A stretch of DNA of 64,000 nt from Planctomicrobium piriforme (GTDB taxonomy: Bacteria; Planctomycetota; Planctomycetia; Planctomycetales; Planctomycetaceae), in assembly GCA_945860955.1 (NCBI GenBank), contig CAMATH010000027.1:1-64000 (forward strand). Reading direction: 5' to 3'. This document shows, piece after piece, positions 8,325 to 17,512 of this stretch. The position numbers and the translations under genes were made by a program. The notes under the pieces were generated by a model. The model searched no databases and was not told where the DNA came from. It saw only the letters and a list, made by a program, of their open reading frames with translations. Within the stretch, counting starts at the first letter, position 1. The number at the start of each line of letters is the position of its first letter.

Positions 8325-9221
8325 TCATTTGGTGCCGCGCTCGGTATTAGCCGGTGTACTCTTCGCTTTCACGCACCGCAGACCGACCGCATCGTCGGCT
8401 TCCGATTCCGAAATCGGTTCCCGATAGGCCGAACGCAGGCATTCAAAACGGTCTTTCCAGGAACCGCTGCGAACCACCCGACGGACTGCCCCCCCCGCTT
8501 CGCTCTTCGCGTCCTTGACGGCGTACGTCTCGCGCCAGATGTCGCTCGTGAATTCGCGAAGGTAGCCGTGCATGTCATAAAAGCCCCACGGATTCGGCTT
8601 TTTGGCCCCCACTGGAGGATCGTTGCCGGCGGCGTTCCCGGTGTGCCAACCGAACTCATCCAGCGCGCTCGCCTTGTTCCCCGCATCACCCGGCTTGGTT
8701 GCGCTTTCGCCAAAACTGTAGGGAGTCGACGTCCCCGCCCGGCAGCAGTATTCCCACTCGATTTCCGAAGGGAGACGAATCTCCTCGTCCTCACCAATCA
8801 ACTTCGCCTGCCGCAGCAAACGGGTTGTTTTCTGACAGAAATCGTTCGCGTCGCCCCACGTGAACATCTCGACCGAATTCCGCTTTCCCTTCCATTTGCT
8901 GGGGTTGGACCCCATGACCGCTTCCCACAGGTTTTGCGGAACCTCGTACTTCGCCATCGAAAACGGCACCGCCAACGCCACTTTGTGTTGTGGCCTCTCG
9001 GTGAACGGACCGCCGGCGGTTCCCATGAGGAATTCCGCGGGGTATTTCTCTGTCCCGGGGGTGATGTCGATGAATTCCTCCTGAAATGTCTTGAGGAGCG
9101 CCACCGTGTCGGCGGGAATGTCGGCGGCGGCGGCCCGGCTGGCGACATGACTGGCGATCGTCGCCATACACAACATCAGCGCGATTCCCGAAACCGCGTC
9201 AATCAGCATTCGACGTGTCAT
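8325..9221 (-). CDS. Formylglycine-generating-enzyme (SUMF1)-like secreted protein
   Basis: 298 residues: N-terminal signal or anchor helix (residues about 8-33), then an FGE-sulfatase domain with EFLMGT, VPQNLWEAVMGSNPSKWKG, RLPSEIEWEYCCRAGT, NPWGFYDMHGYLREF, RRVVRSGSWKD and SAYRE. True formylglycine-generating enzymes bind copper through a pair of cysteines late in the domain. Here GLYDMHGNVWEWC-type sequence becomes GFYDMHGYLREFTSD and no matching cysteine pair is visible, so this is more likely a non-catalytic or differently acting SUMF1-fold protein. Start ATG 9221 has GAGAG upstream. It is transcribed alone, away from the divergent gene at 9401. Confidence 0.85.
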   Translation of the reverse strand: MTRRMLIDAVSGIALMLCMATIASHVASRAAAADIPADTVALLKTFQEEFIDITPGTEKYPAEFLMGTAGGPFTERPQHKVALAVPFSMAKYEVPQNLWEAVMGSNPSKWKGKRNSVEMFTWGDANDFCQKTTRLLRQAKLIGEDEEIRLPSEIEWEYCCRAGTSTPYSFGESATKPGDAGNKASALDEFGWHTGNAAGNDPPVGAKKPNPWGFYDMHGYLREFTSDIWRETYAVKDAKSEAGGAVRRVVRSGSWKDRFECLRSAYREPISESEADDAVGLRCVKAKSTPANTERGTK

Positions 9222-9400
9222 CGTGAGACTCTCTTCAGGTTCCGTTCCAGCGTGAAAATTCTGAACGGATTATGGTCAAACCGGATGGATGGAAACAAGC
9301 GTTTGAGACAAGTTGAAAACAGCGGCTTGAGGATTCCACGATTCCGCCAGTAGAATCAGGCTGGTGGTGGTTCGTGGGGATTTCACCCAAGGTTCGTTCC

Positions 9401-10702
9401 ATGTCGATGCGCCTCAAACTCCTGTCGATCGCGCTCTGTTGCTGGGCCTCCACCGCCACCGCCGATTACGTGGTTCTGCGCACCGGGGGCCGACTTGCCG
9501 GTGAGATCGTGCCGAATGTGTCGGGTGAGCTCGATCCCCGGGCGGTCACGGTCAAGACGCTGTCTGGGGCGGTCGTGTCAGTCGCGCGGGATCAAATCGA
9601 GTCGGTCCACCGCCGAAAGCTGGCGTACGAGGAATACGACCGCAAGGAACCCACCGTCGAAAAGTCGGTCGAAGCCCAACTGGCAATGGCCGACTGGTGC
9701 AAACAGAACGGCCTGACCAATCAACGGGTCATTCATCTGCGGAAGGTGATCGAAATCGATCCCGAACACGCCGCCACACGCAAAGCGCTGGGATACACCC
9801 GGCACGGGAGCGAGTGGATGTCTCAAGACGAGATCATGCGCTCGAAGGGGTTCGTCAAGAACCGGGGCAAATGGATTCTGCCCCAGGAGTTGGCGATGAT
9901 CGAGCAGGCTGCACAGGATAACGAAGCCGAGCGGCAATGGTTCAAACCGGTCAAGATGTGGTACAATTGGGTGAACAGCGACGATCCGGCCAAGCAGTCT
10001 GAGGGGTTGCAAAAACTCAAGAATCTGCGAGAAGGGGAAGCCGCGCCGGCGGTGATTCGCACGTTTCAAAAAGCCCCCACCGAGCCGTTGCGATTGCTGC
10101 TGGTCGAGATTCTCTCCAAGATCGAAAGCCCGCGGGCCGTGGAGAAGTTGATCGACATGTCGCTGTGGGAGGAATTGATCTCCGTCCGCGCGGGGGCTTT
10201 GCAGGGGGTCAAGGCGCGCAGGGCCAAAGCGGCGATTCCCGTGTACGTTCGTGCCCTGAGAAATGAACGGAATCTGATCGTCAACCGGGCCGGGGCCGCC
10301 CTGGCTCAGGTGGGGGACGACTCGGCGGTCGCCCCGTTGATCGAAGCTCTGGTGACCCGACACCAGTACAAGATTCAGGTTCCCGAAAACGTGGTGGGAA
10401 TGACAGGGAACGGCCAATGGGTGCAGTCGATCGATCCCACCGCTCTCCCGCCTGAAGTCGCCGGTATGCTCGCGACCGGGCAACTCCCCAAAGGCGTCGT
10501 GATGGACTATCATCCGAACTCCGCCGCCAAGCCTCGCATGCGGACGGTCGTCATGCGGTATGACGAAAAGAACGTGGCGGTTCTCGACGCGCTCACCCTG
10601 CTGACGGGTGAGAATTTTGGATTCGACGAACCCGCCTGGCGTCGCTGGCGGTCGACTCAGCAGTCGACAATCGCCCCCGCGAAGAGTCGGAAGGGAAGTT
10701 AG
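9401..10702 (+). CDS. Secreted HEAT-repeat-like protein
   Basis: 433 residues. MRLKLLSIALCCWASTATA is a typical signal peptide, so the protein is exported. Next comes a small beta domain (DYVVLRTGGRLAGEI) of a kind common at the N-terminus of planctomycete proteins, a helical TPR-like part (VIHLRKVIEIDPEHAATRKALGY) and HEAT/Armadillo-like helical pairs (residues about 190-320: SPRAVEKLIDM, AAIPVYVRAL, SAVAPLIEAL). No catalytic motif is seen. ATG 9401 gives the cleanest signal peptide; an upstream in-frame start at 9374 is less likely. The next gene begins four bases after its stop. Confidence 0.8.
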   Translation: MSMRLKLLSIALCCWASTATADYVVLRTGGRLAGEIVPNVSGELDPRAVTVKTLSGAVVSVARDQIESVHRRKLAYEEYDRKEPTVEKSVEAQLAMADWCKQNGLTNQRVIHLRKVIEIDPEHAATRKALGYTRHGSEWMSQDEIMRSKGFVKNRGKWILPQELAMIEQAAQDNEAERQWFKPVKMWYNWVNSDDPAKQSEGLQKLKNLREGEAAPAVIRTFQKAPTEPLRLLLVEILSKIESPRAVEKLIDMSLWEELISVRAGALQGVKARRAKAAIPVYVRALRNERNLIVNRAGAALAQVGDDSAVAPLIEALVTRHQYKIQVPENVVGMTGNGQWVQSIDPTALPPEVAGMLATGQLPKGVVMDYHPNSAAKPRMRTVVMRYDEKNVAVLDALTLLTGENFGFDEPAWRRWRSTQQSTIAPAKSRKGS

Positions 10703-10706
10703 TCGC

Positions 10707-11660
10707 GTGTCGAATCCCAATGACCTGCGTCGCGCGTTGCGCCAGACGCTGGAGCTTTACCGGGGGGCGGGAATCGAACAGTTGCCACTGGTCGTGTTGC
10801 CCCCCCTCCCCGCAAGTCCTTCCGCGCCATCAGCACCGCGACCCGCCCCCGTTCCACCACGTGGCCAGCAGCCCCCGGCAACCTCGAATACTGGCTCAAC
10901 GCCCCCTTGGGCCGCTTCCCGAAGGTTCAGTGCTCCTCCAGCTCCCGAACAGCATTCTCCCGCCCCTTCACAACCGGTCCCCTCCGTCGATCCCATGTCT
11001 CCCCGCAGCGCCGCCGTCTCGACCTTCACTCCTCCCGCGCCCCCGGCGGCGCTTCCCCAAACCGCCACCCGGGAAGAACGCCTGGCGGTTCTGAATGTCC
11101 TGAATGACAAAGTGCGGGGCTGTAGCCGGTGTGCCGAATTGGCCGGTGCTCGGACGAATACCGTTTTTGGATCCGGGGACCCGGCGGCGAAGATTCTGTT
11201 TCTTGGTGAAGCCCCCGGGGCCGACGAAGACGAACAGGGAGAACCGTTCGTTGGGAAATCAGGCCAGCTTCTGACGACAATCATAGAGGCGTGCCTGCTG
11301 AAGCGGTCGGACCTCTACATCTGCAATATTCTCAAATGCCGGCCTCCCGGAAACCGCACACCACTAGAGAGTGAATGCCTCCATTGTCGCGAGTACCTGG
11401 ATGGTCAACTCGCCGCCATTGACCCCGACTACATCGTCTGCTGGGGAACGACGGCGGCTCAAAACCTGCTTCAAACGAAGCAGCCGATCGGCAAACTGCG
11501 GCGACAGTTCTTCCGCCACGGCCGGGCCAAGGTGATCTGCACGTACCACCCGTCGTATCTCATGCGCAATCCCCCCGCCAAGAAAGATGTCTGGGAGGAT
11601 ATGAAATTCTGGCGGGCCGAAATGGGGGTCGATCTCTCGGGAGTCAAGAAGGCGAACTAA
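10707..11660 (+). CDS. Uracil-DNA glycosylase, family 4 (iron-sulfur)
   Basis: 317 residues. The C-terminal ~200 form a family 4 uracil-DNA glycosylase, which removes uracil arising from cytosine deamination. Visible: CSRCAELAGARTNTVFGSGD, the catalytic-loop region GEAPGADEDEQGEPFVGKSG, ILKCRPPGNR, CLHC and the substrate-contacting HPSYLMR. The cysteines of CSRC, LKC and CLHC provide the [4Fe-4S] ligands. The first ~125 residues are a proline- and alanine-rich linker of unknown role, longer than in most family members. Start GTG 10707 lies four bases after the upstream stop with GGAAG before it. The 3' end overlaps the convergent aminotransferase gene by 17 bases. Confidence 0.92.
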   Translation: MSNPNDLRRALRQTLELYRGAGIEQLPLVVLPPLPASPSAPSAPRPAPVPPRGQQPPATSNTGSTPPWAASRRFSAPPAPEQHSPAPSQPVPSVDPMSPRSAAVSTFTPPAPPAALPQTATREERLAVLNVLNDKVRGCSRCAELAGARTNTVFGSGDPAAKILFLGEAPGADEDEQGEPFVGKSGQLLTTIIEACLLKRSDLYICNILKCRPPGNRTPLESECLHCREYLDGQLAAIDPDYIVCWGTTAAQNLLQTKQPIGKLRRQFFRHGRAKVICTYHPSYLMRNPPAKKDVWEDMKFWRAEMGVDLSGVKKAN

Positions 11661-12855
11661 GGCCGCTCAATTTCTCTTTGAGTCCCAGCAATCGCCGGCC
11701 CGCTTCGTGCAGCGTTTCGTCTTTCTTGGCGAACATGAACCGCACTTTGGTCCGGCCCAATTCGCGGGGTGAGTAAAAGCTGCTTCCCGGCACCGCCGAG
11801 ACTCCCACGAGTTCGATCATCTTTCTCACAAACGCCACATCATCGAGTCCGGTGCCGAATGAGGCGATGTCGGTCATCACGTAGTACGCCCCTTCCGGAT
11901 CGGTGAATTCGAAACCAGCCTGCCGCAGGTACGGCAGCAGAATATCGCGGCGTCGGCTGTAGTCCGATCGCAGCTTGTCGTAATAGGAGGCGGGGAGCTG
12001 CATCGCGGCCGCCCCCGCGACCTGCAACGGGTGTGGCGCACCCACGGTGAGAAAGTCGTGCGCTTTGCGAATCGCCACGCTGACGTCGGCGGGGGCGATG
12101 CAATAGCCCAGTCGCCAACCCGTGATGCTGAATGTCTTCGACAGACCGCTGATGGTCACCGTCCGGTCGGACATCCCGGGCAATGTCGCAATGCTGATGT
12201 GGGGGGTGTCGACGTGGCGGATGTATTCGTAGATCTCATCCGAAAGCGCGAACGCGTTGAATTCCTGACACAGGTCGGCGATAAGCTGGAGTTCGTCGCG
12301 TGTGAAGACCCGTCCCGTCGGGTTGTTGGGCGTGTTGAGAATGATCGCTTTGGTGCGCGGCGAAAACGCCTTGCGCAGTTCCTCGGGATCAAACCGCCAG
12401 TCCGGATCGTGCATTTTCACCCAGACCGGCGTCGCCCCGCTGAGGAGCGCGTCGGGTCCGTAGTTTTCATAGAACGGCTGGAAGATCACCACCTCATCAC
12501 CCGGATCGATGATCGCCATCATCGTCGCCATCATGCATTCGGTGGCACCGCAACAGACGGTGATCTGCGTCTCGGGATCGCAGTCGATGCCGTTGAAGAG
12601 TTTCGCCTTGGCGGCGATTGCCTGTCGCAAGGGGGGCGCGCCCCACGTGATGGCGTACTGGTTGATGCCATCGCGAATCGCCTGACAGGCCGCCTCTTTC
12701 ACCACCTCCGGCGCGTCGAAATCGGGCATTCCCTGACCGAGATTGATCGCTCCGTGGCGGTTCGCGACTCGCGTCATTTCCCGAATCACCGATTCGGTGA
12801 AATACCGCACGCGCTGGGACAGCGGGGGATGCGTTGCCGCCGAATTCACACTCAT
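11644..12855 (-). CDS. Class I/II pyridoxal-phosphate aminotransferase
   Basis: 403 residues of fold-type I aminotransferase, closest in feel to the KAT/aspartate aminotransferase group. Landmarks: INLGQGMPDFDAP, INQYAITWGAPPLRQAI, TPNNPTGRVFTRDEL, LSDEIYEYI, and the PLP-binding lysine in SGLSKTFSITGWRLGY, followed by a C-terminal substrate arginine in KVRFMFAKK. The substrate could be aspartate, kynurenine or an aromatic amino acid; sequence alone does not decide. Start ATG 12855 lies 27 bases after the stop of the YHYH gene, so the two probably share a transcript. It converges on the uracil glycosylase gene with a 17-base overlap. Confidence 0.92.
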   Translation of the reverse strand: MSVNSAATHPPLSQRVRYFTESVIREMTRVANRHGAINLGQGMPDFDAPEVVKEAACQAIRDGINQYAITWGAPPLRQAIAAKAKLFNGIDCDPETQITVCCGATECMMATMMAIIDPGDEVVIFQPFYENYGPDALLSGATPVWVKMHDPDWRFDPEELRKAFSPRTKAIILNTPNNPTGRVFTRDELQLIADLCQEFNAFALSDEIYEYIRHVDTPHISIATLPGMSDRTVTISGLSKTFSITGWRLGYCIAPADVSVAIRKAHDFLTVGAPHPLQVAGAAAMQLPASYYDKLRSDYSRRRDILLPYLRQAGFEFTDPEGAYYVMTDIASFGTGLDDVAFVRKMIELVGVSAVPGSSFYSPRELGRTKVRFMFAKKDETLHEAGRRLLGLKEKLSGLSSPS

Positions 12856-12882
12856 GGTTGAAGAGGTTTCTTTGAGAAGGAA

Positions 12883-14085
12883 TCAGTCAATCACACGAAA
12901 CGCGTCGTTCTTCTTGAACACAGTCGGCCGCGCTTCGGTGCCGAACTCCATGTGGCAGTCGACCAGTTGTCCCCGATTGGCGTCGGCGGGAACGTCGATT
13001 TCGCACGAGACGAAATTCCCCTTCCGCTCAATGTGCGTCCCTTCCCAGGGACCGATCTGAATCCAACTGGGGACTTCTTCCGGGACGGCGCGTCTTCGCG
13101 CCTTCGAGGGATCGAGTTCAAACACCACCGTGTGTTTCTTGCCCCGGGTCGCCGTTCCGGGACGGAGGGCGACGATCACCCGCTCCATTTGGCTCTCCCC
13201 TTCGGCGTTGTTTTCGATCGCCCCTTTGGCCCCCCGTCCAATGCCCCGCCCATTCGATGGCTCGGGGACGCCCGCGTATCCCCCCAGAACGTAGGGAAAG
13301 CGATTCGGAGTGACATGGTAATGGTAGCCCCGTGCGGAGTCGGTGTGACCGTTGCAGACATCGAGCGCGTGCGCGGTGCCTGCCGCACTGTCGGCACGCG
13401 AAGGAATGTCTCGCGCGAGCTGGTCTTTCGCTTCATACGGACCGTAGATCGGAAAGCCGTCGAAGGCGAAGCCGAGAACGGGCGAATGCTGTTCGCCATC
13501 GTCCCGGAAGGGGGATTTCACGCAACTGGGATACTTGTGGTAGTGATACACTCCCGTCTGCTGGGGATGCCCGCAGCACGAGTCGAGCCAGACCTCGGAG
13601 TATCCTTCGACCGCGTTCATTCCCCCCGCTTCAAACGGGTTGAAAAAGGCCACGCCGTTGATCGCCACGCCGATCGGTCCCATAGGAACGCGCGTGATCG
13701 ACTCTGCCAGTACGGGAACCAGGGGAAGTCGAAACACGAACTTTTGCACCCGGATCGTATTGGGGTTGCCACTGTTCGGAAAGACTGCCGTCGGGTGATT
13801 CGGGTAGCCCTGACTGTTCATGATCAGGTGCTTGGCGTCGTGCGTGAGTGCGATGTTGGGGATCCCGTCCTGATTCGAGTCCTTCATGTGGTACGAAAAC
13901 AGGTCGAGGTAACGCCCCGCGTCTTCGTAGAAATAGACCGGGGGATCGCCCGACTTCACGTGCCAGTGCCCGCCAATCGCCGTGAGTCCTTCGGGACGAT
14001 CGTCAGCGAGAACTCTGCCTGTTGCGAACAAAGAACACGCCAGACTCGACTGCGCGAGAAACGAACGACGGGTCAATGGAATCAT
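12883..14085 (-). CDS. YHYH-domain protein with Tat signal
   Basis: 400 residues. TRRSFLAQSSLACSLFA is a twin-arginine signal, so the folded protein is exported. The body has the two tyrosine-histidine motifs that name the family (GVYHYHKYPSCVKS and RGYHYHVTPNRFPYV) and a FAFDGFPIYGPYE segment between them. YHYH proteins are common in planctomycetes and marine heterotrophs and of unknown function; the clustered histidines suggest metal binding. Start ATG 14085 places the RR motif at residues 6-7. The next gene downstream is an aminotransferase, but no functional link is evident. Confidence 0.85.
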   Translation of the reverse strand: MIPLTRRSFLAQSSLACSLFATGRVLADDRPEGLTAIGGHWHVKSGDPPVYFYEDAGRYLDLFSYHMKDSNQDGIPNIALTHDAKHLIMNSQGYPNHPTAVFPNSGNPNTIRVQKFVFRLPLVPVLAESITRVPMGPIGVAINGVAFFNPFEAGGMNAVEGYSEVWLDSCCGHPQQTGVYHYHKYPSCVKSPFRDDGEQHSPVLGFAFDGFPIYGPYEAKDQLARDIPSRADSAAGTAHALDVCNGHTDSARGYHYHVTPNRFPYVLGGYAGVPEPSNGRGIGRGAKGAIENNAEGESQMERVIVALRPGTATRGKKHTVVFELDPSKARRRAVPEEVPSWIQIGPWEGTHIERKGNFVSCEIDVPADANRGQLVDCHMEFGTEARPTVFKKNDAFRVID

Positions 14086-14127
14086 GCGGGCTCTCGCAAA
14101 AACAAGGATCGGGTCAGTGCGATCAGC

Positions 14128-14276
14128 CCTCGTTCCCAAGCTCTGCTTGGGAACGCATCGTCGGAAGCTCTGCTTCGTGAGAGCATCGCAAAGAGTGTTG
14201 ACGCCGCCACTGATCTGTTTGCCGCCCGAAGCAGAGCTTCGGAATAGTGCGTTCCCAAGGAGACCTTGGGAACGAG
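14128..14276. repeat. 149-bp palindromic-ended dispersed repeat, copy A
   Basis: The element starts CCTCGTTCCCAAG and ends CTTGGGAACGAG. Each end is itself a short hairpin (CGTTCCCAAG ... CTTGGGAACG around a 5-6 base spacer). The reverse complement of 28211-28360 matches it along its whole length with scattered differences, by eye about 85% identical. It lies between the YHYH gene and the cobA-hemD fusion and holds no credible gene. The peptides it encodes (for example LVPKLCLGTH) recur as spurious predictions in planctomycete genomes, which supports a dispersed family. Confidence 0.85.
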
Positions 14277-14329
14277 TCTACAAAATCCACGCGGCGAAAC
14301 GAAAACTGAACGGACTGGAGTACGAACGA

Positions 14330-15850
14330 TCAACGGACTCCCCCTTCCGCCGCCGCGATCGCCGACAGGATGCCATCCCAGGTGGACTCGGTCGCCTCCG
14401 CCGAGATCTTCAACCCCACCTCTCCAGCGGCCGCGGTGGTCACCGGGCTGATGCTCACCAGTTTGGGTGTGGCCGCTCGAGAATCCGTGGCGCTGGGAAC
14501 CAGGCGGGCGATTCCCCGCGCGATCGAGGGACTGCTGAGACAGATCCAGTCGAGCGCCCCCTCGGCCAGCAACCGATTCGCCTGATCGGGGAGTTTGGCA
14601 ACATCAAGGTTCTGGTACACGACCACTTCCTCAAGCGTCGCTCCCGCTTTTCGCAACTCGGTTGGCAACACATCACGTCCCCGACTGGCCCGCGCCCACA
14701 GGACACGTCGACCGGCGACCTCCGGTGCCAGCGCCGCCGCCAGCGCCTCGGCTCGGAATGTTTCAGGAACCAGGTCCGCCTTCAGTTTCCACTGGGCGAG
14801 CGCACCCGCCGTCCCTTCACCAATCGCAGCCAGCTTCGCCCCCCCGAGACTTCGAACGTCTCTCCCTCGTTCCCAAAGCCGTCCCAATAACCCCGCAACA
14901 CCGTTGGAACTGGTGAAGACGATCCAGTCAAATGGCGTCAGTCGATCCAGCACCGCGTCGACCACGTCCCACGAATCGGGAGGACGGATCTCAATCGTCG
15001 GCATCAAAACCGGCTCACCGCCGAGTTCGACAACGCGCGGAATCAATTCCGCCCCCTGCTCGGCACCCCGCGCGATGCCAATCCGCAAGCCGAACAGCGG
15101 CCGTTTTTCGTACCATGCGATCGTCTCTCGCTGTTCAACGCACTCGCCGATGACAATCAGCGACGGAGCATGCAGACCCGCCCCCTCCACCAGATCGGGG
15201 AGCGTAGCCAGCGTTGCGGTAACAGTCCGTTGATGTGCAGTGGTCGCCCGGCTGATTACCGCGCCGAGAGTTTTTGGTTGCATGCCGGCGGCCACTAACG
15301 AACGCGCGATCTCGCGCAACCGATGCAGCCCCATGTAGAAGACCAGTGTCCCGGGGAATTTCGCGAGCGCCGCGTAATCGATCGACGTATCGGACTTCGC
15401 CGGGTCTTCGTGCCCCGTCACAAACGCGACCGCGGACGCGTGATCGCGATGGGTGAGCGAAAATCCCGCGTAGGCCCCCGCCGCCACAGCGGCCGTGATC
15501 CCCGGCACGACCTCAAACGGAATCCCAGCGGCGGCCAGCGCTTGGGCTTCTTCGCTGCCACGCCCGAACACAAACGGATCTCCTCCCTTGAGGCGAACCA
15601 CCGTCTGACCGCTGCGCGCGGCGGCAATCAGCCGGTCGTTGATTTCACGCTGTTTCAGCGAGCGGGCGGCGCGGCTTTCCCCCCGGCAGGTTCTTTCGGC
15701 GTACGCCCGCGTATGCGTCAACAACAGGGGGTTCACCAGTCCATCGTAGAGAACCAGATCGGCTCGCCGTAGACATTCCAACCCTCTCAGCGTGAGCAGC
15801 CCGGGATCCCCTGGACCCGCTCCCACCAAATAAACAATTCCCGTCTGCAT
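14330..15850 (-). CDS. cobA-hemD: Bifunctional uroporphyrinogen-III methyltransferase / uroporphyrinogen-III synthase
   Basis: 506 residues. Residues 1-245 are SUMT/CobA: YLVGAGPGDPGLLTLRG, VLYDGLVNP, the VVRLKGGDPFVFGRG active-site block, VVPGITAAVAAGAYAG and GTLVFYMGLHRL. It adds two methyls to uroporphyrinogen III on the way to sirohaem and cobalamin. Residues 255-506 are HemD-like: GLRIGIARG, DWIVFTSSNGVAGLL, KLAAIGEGTAGAL, LWARASRGRDVLP and DWICLSSPSIARGI; this half cyclises hydroxymethylbilane. Such fusions are known in several phyla. ATG 15850 is divergent from the TPR gene at 15957. Confidence 0.93.
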   Translation of the reverse strand: MQTGIVYLVGAGPGDPGLLTLRGLECLRRADLVLYDGLVNPLLLTHTRAYAERTCRGESRAARSLKQREINDRLIAAARSGQTVVRLKGGDPFVFGRGSEEAQALAAAGIPFEVVPGITAAVAAGAYAGFSLTHRDHASAVAFVTGHEDPAKSDTSIDYAALAKFPGTLVFYMGLHRLREIARSLVAAGMQPKTLGAVISRATTAHQRTVTATLATLPDLVEGAGLHAPSLIVIGECVEQRETIAWYEKRPLFGLRIGIARGAEQGAELIPRVVELGGEPVLMPTIEIRPPDSWDVVDAVLDRLTPFDWIVFTSSNGVAGLLGRLWERGRDVRSLGGAKLAAIGEGTAGALAQWKLKADLVPETFRAEALAAALAPEVAGRRVLWARASRGRDVLPTELRKAGATLEEVVVYQNLDVAKLPDQANRLLAEGALDWICLSSPSIARGIARLVPSATDSRAATPKLVSISPVTTAAAGEVGLKISAEATESTWDGILSAIAAAEGGVR

Positions 15851-15956
15851 GTCGATCGGCTTGTTCCTTTCTGTGCTGGACTTTATGGTAAACTTCCGAC
15901 GGGAGGCTGACCAGCACCCCGCCCCAGGTGATTTGAATTGGAAGAAGGACGTGGCG

Positions 15957-17354
15957 ATGAGTACCGTAGCTGCAGGCAACCCCCAAGACCACAACAAGAT
16001 CGCCGCCGACTGCTGGCGTCGCGGAAACGAAGCGGTCCAAAAGGAAAACTGGGACTACGCGATCCAGATGTACTTCACCGCAGTCAAACTCCGTCCCGAT
16101 AACCTCACCTACCGGCAATCGCTGCGGTTCGCTGAGTACAAAAAGTACAACGGCAACGGAACCGGCGCGTCAATGGCCTCGATGCGGTCGATGGGATCGA
16201 AGGGCAAGGTCAAAAAGTGCCGGATGTCGAAGGACTGGCCGGGGGTCGACGTGGCGGCGGAAGAAGGGTTGCAGGTGAATCCCTGGGATCTGGGGTTCAA
16301 TACCGACGTCGGGGACGCGGCGAAAACACTGGGATTCGCGGAGGTCGCCATCTTCGCCTATGAAGAGGTCCTGAAAAAAGATCCCGGCAACAAAGATGTG
16401 AATAAATCGCTGGCACTCGTGTTGGAAGAGCGGGGCGAGTACAAGCGGGCCGCCGACTGCTGGCGCAGAATTTTGAAGCAGGAGCCGACCAATGGAGAGG
16501 CTCGATCGAAAATCACTGGTCTCGACACCAAGGGGGTGATGGACCGGGGCGGGTACGAGGGGGCCGACTCGACGCGGGGCGTGATGGCGGCACACGAAGT
16601 GGCGCGGCGGCTCGGAGGAGACAACAAAGGGGGACCGGGGGATTCCCCACTGGCCGACCTCGAACGGCAGGTGCGAAAAGATCCCGCGAACAAAGACCTG
16701 TTGCTGAAGCTGGCCGACATGTACCGGCGTGAAGGAAGACTGGAAGAGGCCGAGCAGAATTTGACCAAGGCGCTCGAAATTTCGGGCGGTAACATGAACA
16801 TTCGAGAGGTACTGGAGGATGTTCAGCTCGATTTGATGGCCAAAGCGGTCACGGTGGCAAAGGAACAGTTCCGGGCCAATCCGACCGACGAAGTCAAAAA
16901 GCAGCAGGCGATCGCCATGGCGACCGAACACATCAATCGCGAGGTTGAGATTCTTTCCGCCCGGACGGAACGGTATCCGCAAGACATGCGAATGAAGTTT
17001 GAACTCGCCACCCGCCTGATGAAGCAGCAGAAGTGGCAGGCGGCCATTCCGTTGCTGCAACAGTCCCGCAGCGATCCGCGGGTGAAAGGGGAATCGCTGA
17101 TCAATCTGGGGAAGTGCTTCGGCTACGATAAAAAGCCCCAGCTCGCCCGTCGCCAGTTCGAGGCGGCCGTTCCCGATATCAACCACGACACCCAGCCAGA
17201 CCTGTTCAAAGATCTCTTTTATTCGCTGGGACGCCTCTGTGAGGAAATGCAGGATAAAGCCGCCGCAGAAGAGAATTACCAGAAAGTTCTGGAGGTCGAC
17301 TACAACTACCGCGACACGGTGAAGCGGCTTGATAAATTGCAGGAGTCGGCGTAA
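15957..17354 (+). CDS. Tetratricopeptide-repeat protein
   Basis: 465 residues, no signal peptide. TPR-type helix pairs occur at residues about 10-50 (AADCWRRGNEAVQKENWDYAIQMYFTAV), 120-175 (EVAIFAYEEVLKKDPGNKDV, YKRAADCWRRILKQEPTNGEA), 230-275 (LLLKLADMYRREGRLEEAEQNLTKALE) and 330-450. A glycine- and serine-rich loop (residues 60-80) separates the first and second blocks. It is a cytoplasmic scaffold of unknown partner. ATG 15957 is preceded by GAAGGA at good spacing. Distance and a shared promoter region suggest it is transcribed divergently from cobA-hemD. Confidence 0.88.
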   Translation: MSTVAAGNPQDHNKIAADCWRRGNEAVQKENWDYAIQMYFTAVKLRPDNLTYRQSLRFAEYKKYNGNGTGASMASMRSMGSKGKVKKCRMSKDWPGVDVAAEEGLQVNPWDLGFNTDVGDAAKTLGFAEVAIFAYEEVLKKDPGNKDVNKSLALVLEERGEYKRAADCWRRILKQEPTNGEARSKITGLDTKGVMDRGGYEGADSTRGVMAAHEVARRLGGDNKGGPGDSPLADLERQVRKDPANKDLLLKLADMYRREGRLEEAEQNLTKALEISGGNMNIREVLEDVQLDLMAKAVTVAKEQFRANPTDEVKKQQAIAMATEHINREVEILSARTERYPQDMRMKFELATRLMKQQKWQAAIPLLQQSRSDPRVKGESLINLGKCFGYDKKPQLARRQFEAAVPDINHDTQPDLFKDLFYSLGRLCEEMQDKAAAEENYQKVLEVDYNYRDTVKRLDKLQESA

Positions 17355-17512
17355 CGACAGGCAACCCCGGCACAATCAGAACAACCCGCGCGATCCGTCG
17401 CCCACAGAGGCAAATCCACGCGTCCCGAGCCGACCGATGTCGATTTCAGGACCGATACTGAATGCAGTATCGCCCCGAAGTTCGCCTTTCCCCGGGGTCG
17501 TGGATCACGCCC

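Noticed and set aside
13982-14890. Plus-strand frame containing LVPKLCLGTH
   Set aside because: Crosses the dispersed repeat and is antisense to cobA-hemD; this peptide is a known type of spurious prediction.
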